Positions 1-5,291 of a DNA stretch of 5,291 nt are shown in pieces. The stretch is from Candidatus Omnitrophota bacterium (lineage in GTDB: Bacteria; Omnitrophota; Gorgyraeia; Gygaellales; Profunditerraquicolaceae). A model generated the notes under the pieces. It made no database searches and was not told the origin of the DNA. It was given only the letters and a program-made list of their open reading frames with translations. The translations under genes were made by a program, and so were the position numbers. The stretch covers positions 1 through 5,291 of the forward strand of contig JAHKBC010000007.1 of assembly GCA_018825725.1 (NCBI GenBank). Reading direction: 5' to 3'. Position 1 is the first letter of the stretch. Each line of letters starts with the position of its first letter.

Positions 1-2797
1 CTCCCACATTGCCTGTGATAGCAATATTAATATCTTTTAAGTTGTCCTGGGCGCTCAAAGAAAGGCTGTATTTTCCGAATTCCGTATTTCCCAACTTGTT
101 TTCAAATAAAGAAGATTTAACCTCATCTGCAAACCTTATCTTAGTCAAATCAATCGCATACCGGTCATTGACTTTAATCTCGCTAGTGGCCAAATCAGTT
201 ATTCCCAAAAGGCCTCTTAATTCCCGGCCATGCACTCCATCTTGAACCACGTTATTTACATTAAGAGAATTCAAGCCATAAGTCTGCAAGCGGGTATCCA
301 CAAACTTATCCTCAATCCCGATATTGTTTATGCCGATATTGTTTGTGGCGCTGAAATAATTGGTCATTAATGAATCTTTGTTCCCGAAAGTATAAGTCTG
401 GACACCCAGATTAATCGGGCCGTTCTTGGCGTAATCGCGCAGTATATTCTCAGGAAGGGTGCTGCCAAAAACCAACCCCTGCTGGGTCTGGCCTTTTATG
501 TCAAAACTCCATAAACCCTTATCCATACCCCATTTGCTCTGGTCGACATAAAGATCGCCTTTGTTAATGCCGTAAATGGGTATAGCGGATTCTCCGGTGC
601 TCGGAGCAGTAAACTTATTATAGAATTTGTCAGAATCAGAAAATGAACCCAGGTTTTCCAAACCAAACATTAAGTTGCCTGCTGCATAATACGCTCCCTG
701 GTAATTCCAATTATTGAGCTGGGTGTCTCCCAAATACATGCCTGCCCGAGAATCTAAATGCGTATAAAAAATAGGGTCAATATGCTTGTTGTAGTTTGAT
801 TCCAAAACCCAGGCGCCGACCTTCATATTGGCATTTGCGTCAATACCGCCAATTGTTACGGTGTTAGGAAGGATCCCTGACAATAATTGAGGATTGACCG
901 TTGCATAATTCTGGTCAAACCAACCGGTGATATCTCTGTTTATCGCCCATGAGGAATCCTTGTTTTCCAAATAATAATTACTCTTAGTAGGATCAATTAA
1001 CGGCGACTTATCCAACTGGGTCATGGGCACGTCATTCCATAAAGTAGCGGCAATAGGAAATCTCTCCACTCCCAAAGGTTTATTGTCTACGTTTAAAATG
1101 CCTATGTCCTGGGGATTAATGTAAAAACTACCTTGAGGATTGTAGGCGGTGATTGAATCTCCGATGCGGTTTGATATTACATTCCAGTTATTGGTCGATC
1201 TATCCAGCCCTATATAGCTTCCGAACTTTTCGCCTTGACCAATAATATCAGTATATACTGCCGTATCGGTCCATTTAGACATGGAATCAAGACTACCTTG
1301 TAAATCATAATACTTTCTGGTCCCATCCTGAAAACTAACCTTAAACCCATCCTGGCCGAATTCACCTATCTTGGTAAATTCTATCTTGGCAGAGGGATCA
1401 ATTTGAGACATCTTGTTTTGCATCTCCAACTTCCTATCATTCACATAGTTGTCGTAGTTTATGGGAGAGGGCACCAGTATTTGATTATTAATAGTATTAA
1501 AACTGCTCGTAGGCATATCCGCGTAGGTAGGAATATTATTATAAATCGTATCCTGCATCCCGGCCTGGTAGCGAGAATATTCCATATTCGCTAATGTCTG
1601 ATACTGCTGTTGGTAGGCGTTGTAGGCCTGGCTATTAATCTCAGCATTATTTATTTGCTGCTGGTAGTAATTTAATTGGTTGTTAACATCAGCCTGCGTA
1701 TTAAGGCCGGAATAAGGGCTATCAAATTCGTGGTAATCAACGTAGTTATTGTTATATGAAGAGGTATCATATGTTACAGGAGTAGGAGGTATATAATAAT
1801 CATAGCTCACGTCTGCTGCAGGAGGATTAAAAAAATCATATGAATTCTCGTAACTAGTAGGGGTACTTGGAATATCATAATCATAACCATAATCATCCGA
1901 GGCTCCCATAACTTTCTTAGCTTCTAACTCGCTAACTAGCTCCTGGGGATTTTCCGGTTTGGTAATCAATGCGTATCCGCTAAACCTCTGGCTGAATTTA
2001 TCCAAAGGCAGGAATTCTTCTTTATGGTTATCGCTGTAATAAACCTTATCCTGGGCAATGCGGGTTACCAGGATATAGTGGTCGCCTGTTAAATGCGCGA
2101 CAAAAGGAGCGTTTAAAGATAAGGGGTAAGTGGTAAGGGGTAGATTAACCTTAACCGGGTAGAGCTTGTGGCCAAAGAACTCTGCGGTCTTAGCCAAAGC
2201 ATGCATTGAGGTCTTGATCACGCTGGGGTTACCTTCTGGCTTGACTATATCATTTAAGATATCCACAGTCAGAGCCATAATGGCAATATCCTGCTCTTGG
2301 ATATCCTGGCCCTTATACTTGAGGTAATCATAGAGTGCCTTAGAGCCACAGGGCCTACCCTTTAACCACTCAAAAAGCTCTTCAATCCTCTTTTTGGAGA
2401 TATTTAAGGGTTTATCCAGCTCAATGGTCAGGGTGGGTGAAACTTTAATACTGGTTATGGGTTTACCAGAGACATCTTTGAGTATATTCCGCACTGCTAC
2501 GGCAATATCTAAGCTGGCTATATCCCTAAGGGGAGCAGGCGATAACATGGGAGTGAATGTACTCAGAACCGGCTTATTCCAAAGTACTCTCCAGTCATAC
2601 TGTGCCGCCTGGGCTACCTGCTCTGGGACAAAGATGACCACAATAACAAGAGCCACTATTCGAATCCAGCTTTTGAAACTGGATTTGAATTCTTTTTCTT
2701 GCTGCTGGCTATTATCTTGGGTCTTAATCTTGTCCATTTTATTTATACCTATATTAAAGATAGAGAAAATGCTTCTCCCCTTACCCCATTTCTCCAT
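1..2797 (-). CDS. Large secreted protein with C39-like cysteine peptidase domain (3' end outside window)
   Basis: The frame is open from here to the window edge, at least 932 residues, with no stop reached. Residues about 45-57 form a hydrophobic stretch (IVALVIVVIFV) after a Lys-rich segment, followed by PEQVAQA, which fits a signal peptide or anchor cut near residue 64. Residues about 138-278 look like a C39-like (Peptidase_C39_2 type) papain-fold domain: GRPCGSKAL gives the candidate catalytic Cys150, GDHYILVTRI gives His240, and YYSDN gives Asp256. Residues about 301-451 are a Tyr/Asn/Gln/Pro-rich linker. From about 470 onward the sequence is rich in Gly, Asn, Asp and aromatics and looks beta-stranded; I recognise no family there. 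The start at 2797 is chosen because AGGA lies 9 nt upstream; an in-frame ATG at 2824 (just after an in-frame TAA) has no good ribosome site, and one at 2737 is also possible. The gene lies behind a c-di-GMP riboswitch. The peptidase call rests on motifs only and substrate is unknown. Confidence 0.85.
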   Translation of the reverse strand, partial: MEKWGKGRSIFSIFNIGINKMDKIKTQDNSQQQEKEFKSSFKSWIRIVALVIVVIFVPEQVAQAAQYDWRVLWNKPVLSTFTPMLSPAPLRDIASLDIAVAVRNILKDVSGKPITSIKVSPTLTIELDKPLNISKKRIEELFEWLKGRPCGSKALYDYLKYKGQDIQEQDIAIMALTVDILNDIVKPEGNPSVIKTSMHALAKTAEFFGHKLYPVKVNLPLTTYPLSLNAPFVAHLTGDHYILVTRIAQDKVYYSDNHKEEFLPLDKFSQRFSGYALITKPENPQELVSELEAKKVMGASDDYGYDYDIPSTPTSYENSYDFFNPPAADVSYDYYIPPTPVTYDTSSYNNNYVDYHEFDSPYSGLNTQADVNNQLNYYQQQINNAEINSQAYNAYQQQYQTLANMEYSRYQAGMQDTIYNNIPTYADMPTSSFNTINNQILVPSPINYDNYVNDRKLEMQNKMSQIDPSAKIEFTKIGEFGQDGFKVSFQDGTRKYYDLQGSLDSMSKWTDTAVYTDIIGQGEKFGSYIGLDRSTNNWNVISNRIGDSITAYNPQGSFYINPQDIGILNVDNKPLGVERFPIAATLWNDVPMTQLDKSPLIDPTKSNYYLENKDSSWAINRDITGWFDQNYATVNPQLLSGILPNTVTIGGIDANANMKVGAWVLESNYNKHIDPIFYTHLDSRAGMYLGDTQLNNWNYQGAYYAAGNLMFGLENLGSFSDSDKFYNKFTAPSTGESAIPIYGINKGDLYVDQSKWGMDKGLWSFDIKGQTQQGLVFGSTLPENILRDYAKNGPINLGVQTYTFGNKDSLMTNYFSATNNIGINNIGIEDKFVDTRLQTYGLNSLNVNNVVQDGVHGRELRGLLGITDLATSEIKVNDRYAIDLTKIRFADEVKSSLFENKLGNTEFGKYSLSLSAQDNLKDINIAITGNVG

Positions 2798-2802
2798 ATT
2801 GC

Positions 2803-2820
2803 TATTTCCTGTATTTCCTG
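2803..2820 (-). promoter_or_regulatory. Duplicated Shine-Dalgarno-like 9-mer that decides the start
   Basis: CAGGAAATA occurs twice in direct tandem. The copy nearer the gene places AGGA 9 nt before the ATG at 2797. The farther copy lies inside the reading frame if the ATG at 2824 is used, because that ATG is upstream of both copies and is preceded only by an A-rich run. This favours 2797 as the translation start. Confidence 0.45.
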
Positions 2821-2863
2821 ACATTCTTTTTTAATTATTTATTTAACTGCTTACTAATCTCAT

Positions 2864-2920
2864 AAAATAAAAGCCGGCTGCTCCTACCTTGTGTTTCTCG
2901 TCGGTATCGGCAACCCGGCT
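2864..2920 (-). terminator. Intrinsic terminator forming the riboswitch expression platform
   Basis: In the RNA, AGCCGG (2920-2915) pairs perfectly with CCGGCU (2877-2872). A bulged G (2914) follows, then UUGC (2913-2910) with GCAG (2881-2878), a 3x3 internal loop, and UACC (2906-2903) with GGUA (2888-2885), closed by a 14-nt loop. The stem runs straight into a U-rich tail, UUUUAUUUU (2872-2864). The 5' arm is the same RNA that forms the 3' strand of aptamer P3 and the conserved GGUUGCC, so aptamer and terminator exclude each other. The tail ends 66 nt before the start codon at 2797. Ligand-dependent readthrough (ON control) is the inference. Confidence 0.85.
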
Positions 2921-2998
2921 ATCTTAAAAATCTACATTACTTTGTTCTAAGACCCGTGGCTTTGCGTCCCCTGATCACTCAGGGTTTGCCTCTACTGG
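2902..2998 (-). ncRNA. Cyclic-di-GMP-I riboswitch aptamer (GEMM-I)
   Basis: The minus strand carries the conserved GEMM-I elements in order. First is GGCAAACC (2990-2983). Next is P2, CCCUGA/UCAGGG (2984-2979 with 2974-2969), capped by a GUGA tetraloop of the GNRA type. Then come GACGCAAAGCC, P3 with CC-A-CGG and GUCUUA pairing to UAAGAU and CCGGG, UAGC, and finally GGUUGCCGA (2915-2907). Aligned from memory to the V. cholerae Vc2 structure, the base equivalent to G20 is G at 2990, A47 lies in GCAAAG, and the ligand-pairing C92 is C at 2910. A G at position 20 predicts c-di-GMP rather than 3',3'-cGAMP specificity. P1 is short: three pairs (2995-2993 with 2906-2904) beside a possible tandem G-A step. 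Such switches control motility, attachment and surface-protein genes; here the target is the secreted C39-like protein. Confidence 0.93.
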
Positions 2999-3009
2999 TT
3001 CATCAGCAG

Positions 3010-3034
3010 ATCCGCCTAATTTACGATGGCGGAT
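3010..3034 (-). other. Leader hairpin upstream of the aptamer
   Basis: AUCCGCC (3034-3028) and GGCGGAU (3016-3010) form a perfect 7-bp stem with an 11-nt loop in the leader RNA, between the predicted transcription start near 3063 and the aptamer. It has no U-run after it, so it is not a terminator. It may be a structural spacer or the P3-like stem of a decayed second aptamer, since AAGCCACGG just before it (3050-3042) is identical to nine bases of the real aptamer (2962-2954). Confidence 0.6.
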
Positions 3035-3069
3035 TTTCGTTCCGTGGCTTAACTTCCTTTTGCACTTGA

Positions 3070-3098
3070 AGTATAACACTGCACCGACGCAGTGTCAA
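3070..3098 (-). promoter_or_regulatory. Sigma70-type promoter for the riboswitch-controlled gene
   Basis: A perfect -35 TTGACA (3098-3093) and a near-consensus -10 TATACT (3075-3070) are separated by exactly 17 bp. The -10 is extended by TGT just upstream (TGN motif). An A/T-rich stretch directly upstream (about 3099-3117) could act as an UP element. Predicted transcription start is near 3063, about 65-70 nt before the aptamer begins. This is close to the best housekeeping promoter possible, which fits a gene whose control happens after initiation, by the riboswitch. Confidence 0.85.
3076..3095. promoter_or_regulatory. Palindrome in the promoter spacer, candidate repressor operator
   Basis: ACACTGC and GCAGTGT are perfect 7-bp inverted arms around a 6-bp centre. 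The dyad fills the promoter spacer and overlaps the last three bases of the -35 element. A dimeric repressor bound here would block RNA polymerase. It lies upstream of the predicted transcription start, so it should not act as an RNA hairpin of this transcript. The binding protein is unknown. Confidence 0.55.
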
Positions 3099-3116
3099 GT
3101 ATATTTTAAATAAAAT

Positions 3117-3130
3117 TGAAAGCACTTTCA
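3117..3130. promoter_or_regulatory. Palindrome near -60, candidate regulator site
   Basis: TGAAAG and CTTTCA are perfect 6-bp inverted arms around a 2-bp centre. The dyad centre at about 3123.5 is near -60 relative to the predicted start at 3063, a position typical of class I activator sites. No specific regulator can be named from a 14-bp dyad. Confidence 0.35.
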
Positions 3131-3173
3131 CGAAGATAATCCTATCAATATTTAAAGGTTTTTATCCCGTAAA

Positions 3174-3262
3174 AAAGTGGTTTTTTTAAGTTTTTAGTAA
3201 TTAGAATAATTGGGCACAAACAGATGATTAAAAACAGGCTATGTTGGCTTAAAAACCACTTT
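3174..3262. repeat. Imperfect inverted repeat with 57-bp spacer
   Basis: AAAGTGGTTTTTTTAAG (3174-3190) is matched in inverse by CTTAAAAACCACTTT (3248-3262), identical except for two extra T in the first arm. The core is CCAC/GTGG within A/T runs. It could fold as a long hairpin in RNA from either strand or be a paired protein site; purpose unknown. Confidence 0.5.
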
Positions 3263-3466
3263 GGTCTAAATCTGCATTCCACAAAATAAAACACGTTATA
3301 TGCGCAAATTTAACTGACCTCATATTCACGACTTAAAGAAGAAACACGCCAAGCAATACTCTATCCTAATCATCCTTTTAACCATATAGACTACTAAGTC
3401 ATAGTTAATCAAACTGAGCTGACTGTCAAGTAGGCTTCATATATGATATATTAAACCATAATTCGA

Positions 3467-3517
3467 AGACTGGACATTGATATAACAATTTATATGCATG
3501 ATATAAATGTCCACTCT
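3467..3517. repeat. Inverted-repeat unit A (TGGACA...TGTCCA)
   Basis: AGACTGGACATT (3467-3478) faces AATGTCCACTCT (3506-3517): 11 of 12 bases match as an inverted repeat, with 27 AT-rich bases between. GATATAA occurs twice inside the spacer. A second unit with the same core lies at 3756-3795. Confidence 0.6.
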
Positions 3518-3640
3518 GATATATCAAAGTTTTTATCCTTCATACATAATAATTTGATACATATAATATGGCTTATTTCCAGTATAGCTCTGGCCATAAA
3601 AAGCTTAATATTTATTTTTAACGGCTACTAAATTGATGAC

Positions 3641-3656
3641 TTTTTTTAAAAAAAAA
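3641..3656. other. T7A9 tract
   Basis: Seven T are followed by nine A, a self-complementary run lying between the two inverted-repeat units. TpA at the junction reduces intrinsic bending compared with A-then-T tracts. It lacks any GC stem, so it is not a convincing terminator. Confidence 0.4.
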
Positions 3657-3755
3657 CATATGATTTTACGAAATAGACTAATATATGGCTAACCACAGTT
3701 GGGAGGTCATTTGATATTCACCTAATAAAATAGGCCATTTAAGTCGCATAAGTAT

Positions 3756-3795
3756 AGTTTGGACATTTTATATTAATTAAATAATTGTCCAGTCT
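3756..3795. repeat. Inverted-repeat unit B (TGGACA...TGTCCA)
   Basis: AGTTTGGACATTT (3756-3768) faces AATTGTCCAGTCT (3783-3795), 10 of 13 bases matching as an inverted repeat with a short AT-rich spacer. Its right arm is the exact inverse, over 10 bases, of the left arm of unit A (AGACTGGACA at 3467-3476 and TGTCCAGTCT at 3786-3795), so the two units bracket 329 bp symmetrically. Confidence 0.6.
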
Positions 3796-3895
3796 GTGCT
3801 TTAGGCTACTTTATCTTCTAATTTCGTATTTTTTAATGGTAATACTTCTTTTAGGCTGTACTTTTGATAATGTTAATATTAGGCGGGTTAATCGA

Positions 3896-5291
3896 CTACT
3901 GTGTTATATTGGAGGCTTCTTCGATGGCTTTAACCTGCTCTAGAAATTTACGGTATTCTTCTTCAGTCCAAGCCCTGTTGCTTCTTCCATCTGTATCCAT
4001 GCCATAAATAGTGCTATCCGGGGTTTTGAAACGCTTTAACTGCTCCAGGGTATACTCCATACTATCAGTTATATTCTCAGCGCGGGAACCTACATTTTTT
4101 ATCTCTTTTGTAAGATTAACCTCTTGCGTGGCCCTGAACGTCGCATTACCATATTCTTTAGTTTTATTGGCTAAATTGGCCTTATATCCTGACGTGGTAT
4201 CATTCATTCCGGTTATTATGAATTGTTCAGCAGTATAGGGCCGGTTCGAATCACCTGCCTTAATAGCTGTTTCGCTAAACTCTCTTTTATCAGTAGTTTG
4301 ATCTACTACCCGGTGTGCGCCTTTAATCTCCTTTGAATCAACTACAACATAGGGCTTTTCTTTTTTCCCAAGAAGCTTTATATTCTGGCCAGTACTAGCT
4401 GCTGCTTGGCCTGGGGCCTGTTTTATAGCCTCTTTGGGCTTCTGGGGCTCTTTCTGGGATGAAACCAGGATCACTGATGCTCTTTCTTTAATCAAGGGGT
4501 TACTGCTCTTGGTAGCCAGGATCTTGGGGCCATTCTGCATTTTATCCTTAAACAATTTTAACTCCTCCCTTAAACCACCCAGGGTATTATTCAACTTCTT
4601 CTGAACATGAGGAGAGTTGCTCAAAAGTGAACTTAAAACTGCCATCTTATCTTCAAAACCCTCTAAGCTGATAGCCAGGTTGTTTTTACTTAATGCCATA
4701 TTTCTATCTTGTGCGCCAAAAGAAGGATTAATAGCTGAAATAAATTCCACCAAACCCTCTAGCAAGACCATCTGAATCTGTTTATTCATATTCTGGATAG
4801 CCGGGGCTTTTAGCTTCTCCAGCCATGACAGGTTATCCTGCATCAGCTTAAATTCCTTGTAATTACCTTGCAGCCTGCTTAAATAGCTCAATTCCTGGGA
4901 AGACATGGAAAATTTATTCCTCAAATCCAGAATATTTCTATTCAAAGATGATGCGTAATTAGAACGGGTTACATTTTGGCCTTTAGACTTAAGTTCTTTA
5001 TTTAATCTGGCAACCATATAGTCCATCTCAAAAATGAGCGCGTCCATAATTTCTTTTTTCTGGGATAAAAAAGACCTAATCTGCTCCATGGCCTTAGCAT
5101 GGCTGGTATTCAAACCGCTGGAATAAGTATTCAGGTTCTGCATAAAAATGTCGTTATTAAAACTACTGCTTAAAGCAGCAAAATCCGCTATTGGATTATA
5201 ACCAGAGGCAATATCCGTCAAAGCGCCTACCAGGCCTCTTTTTTGCACATCTTCAATATAATCTTTATATCGGGCCGCTGAAGATGGATTA
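3896..5291 (-). CDS. Unknown helical, coiled-coil-like protein (5' end outside window)
   Basis: The frame is open to the right edge and ends in TAG at 3898-3896, giving 464 residues. There is no in-frame stop between the edge and the GTG at 5248, so that GTG need not be the start; residues before it (NPSSAARYKDYIED) read naturally into the rest, and I treat the gene as 5'-truncated. Counting from base 5290, residues about 60-260 are charged and leucine-rich and look strongly helical, probably coiled coil. Residues about 264-300 are a Lys/Pro/Gln/Ala-rich linker. The last 160 residues are polar and mixed, with a short motif seen twice: SNRPYTAEQF (348-357) and SNRAWTEEEY (437-446). I see no membrane segment, signal peptide or catalytic motif and do not recognise a family. 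It is on the same strand as the riboswitch-controlled gene but about 830 bp upstream of that gene's predicted transcription start, so they are probably separate transcripts. Confidence 0.8.
   Translation of the reverse strand, partial: NPSSAARYKDYIEDVQKRGLVGALTDIASGYNPIADFAALSSSFNNDIFMQNLNTYSSGLNTSHAKAMEQIRSFLSQKKEIMDALIFEMDYMVARLNKELKSKGQNVTRSNYASSLNRNILDLRNKFSMSSQELSYLSRLQGNYKEFKLMQDNLSWLEKLKAPAIQNMNKQIQMVLLEGLVEFISAINPSFGAQDRNMALSKNNLAISLEGFEDKMAVLSSLLSNSPHVQKKLNNTLGGLREELKLFKDKMQNGPKILATKSSNPLIKERASVILVSSQKEPQKPKEAIKQAPGQAAASTGQNIKLLGKKEKPYVVVDSKEIKGAHRVVDQTTDKREFSETAIKAGDSNRPYTAEQFIITGMNDTTSGYKANLANKTKEYGNATFRATQEVNLTKEIKNVGSRAENITDSMEYTLEQLKRFKTPDSTIYGMDTDGRSNRAWTEEEYRKFLEQVKAIEEASNITQ

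Larger units (their letters stand above)
3131..3895. other. AT-rich stretch with no credible gene
   Basis: I find no reading frame here longer than about 25 codons with a plausible start and ribosome site on either strand. The stretch is visibly richer in A and T than the flanking genes. It contains inverted-repeat units and an A/T tract, listed separately. No GC-rich stem with a U-run follows the stop codon of the upstream gene at 3896, so I cannot place its terminator. It could be degraded mobile DNA, an unrecognised non-coding RNA or plain spacer. Confidence 0.6.

Noticed and set aside
9..245. Plus-strand reading frame of 78 codons
   Set aside because: Lies antisense inside the continuous minus-strand gene, with no ribosome site or recognisable protein features.
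1403..1594. Plus-strand reading frame of 63 codons
   Set aside because: Antisense shadow of the Tyr/Asn/Gln-rich linker coding region.
2394..2834. Plus-strand reading frame of 146 codons with a hydrophobic stretch
   Set aside because: The hydrophobic run is the reverse complement of the signal-peptide and peptidase coding sequence; the minus frame has coherent domain motifs.
2891..3009. Hammerhead ribozyme suggested by CUGAUGA in the leader and GAAAC downstream
   Set aside because: The bases flanking the two motifs do not form stem II, and no stem III or cleavage site can be placed; the segment between is fully explained by the GEMM-I aptamer.
3294..3370. Short minus-strand frame starting ATGAGGTCAG (about 24 codons)
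   Set aside because: No ribosome site and no recognisable protein feature.
3641..3656. T7A9 tract as a bidirectional terminator
   Set aside because: No GC-containing stem precedes the U-run on either strand.
3467..3795. CRISPR array
   Set aside because: Repeats are inverted, only two units exist, and there are no regular spacers.
4011..4238. Plus-strand reading frame of 75 codons
   Set aside because: Antisense shadow of the helical protein gene.

Overview
The window holds the ends of two long genes, both on the minus strand and both running off an edge, separated by an AT-rich stretch of about 1.1 kb. The downstream half of that stretch (in gene direction) is a well-formed regulatory leader. 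Base composition is moderate in the genes and clearly AT-rich between them. The most legible part is a class I cyclic-di-GMP riboswitch (GEMM-I) that sits between a near-consensus promoter and a large secreted protein with a C39-like cysteine peptidase domain. Very large, signal-peptide-bearing C39-like proteins and abundant GEMM-I switches are what I would expect from an uncultivated Gram-negative lineage such as Omnitrophota or a relative of Deltaproteobacteria. This placement is inference from style, not a marker-gene assignment.

Layout, read in gene direction (right to left). (1) 5291-3896: the C-terminal 464 residues of a helical, coiled-coil-like protein I do not recognise; its true start lies outside the window. 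(2) 3895-3131: about 765 bases with no credible gene, AT-rich, holding two related inverted-repeat units (TGGACA...TGTCCA) whose outermost arms bracket 329 bp, another imperfect inverted repeat, and a T7A9 tract. (3) 3130-2864: the control region of the next gene. It has a -60 palindrome, a sigma70-type promoter (TTGACA, 17 bp, TATACT, extended -10) with a 20-bp palindrome in its spacer, a leader hairpin, a canonical GEMM-I aptamer and an intrinsic terminator. The terminator's 5' arm is made from the 3' strand of the aptamer. (4) 2797-1: a secreted protein of at least 932 residues with N-terminal signal anchor, C39-like peptidase domain, Tyr/Asn/Gln-rich linker and a long probably beta-rich region that continues beyond base 1.

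How the parts work together: the aptamer and terminator share bases 2909-2920, including the C predicted to pair with the ligand, so bound c-di-GMP should block the terminator. This is an ON switch: high c-di-GMP (sessile state) lets transcription reach the secreted peptidase-like protein. Nothing ties the unknown helical gene to this system beyond being upstream on the same strand, and about 830 bp plus a strong promoter separate them.
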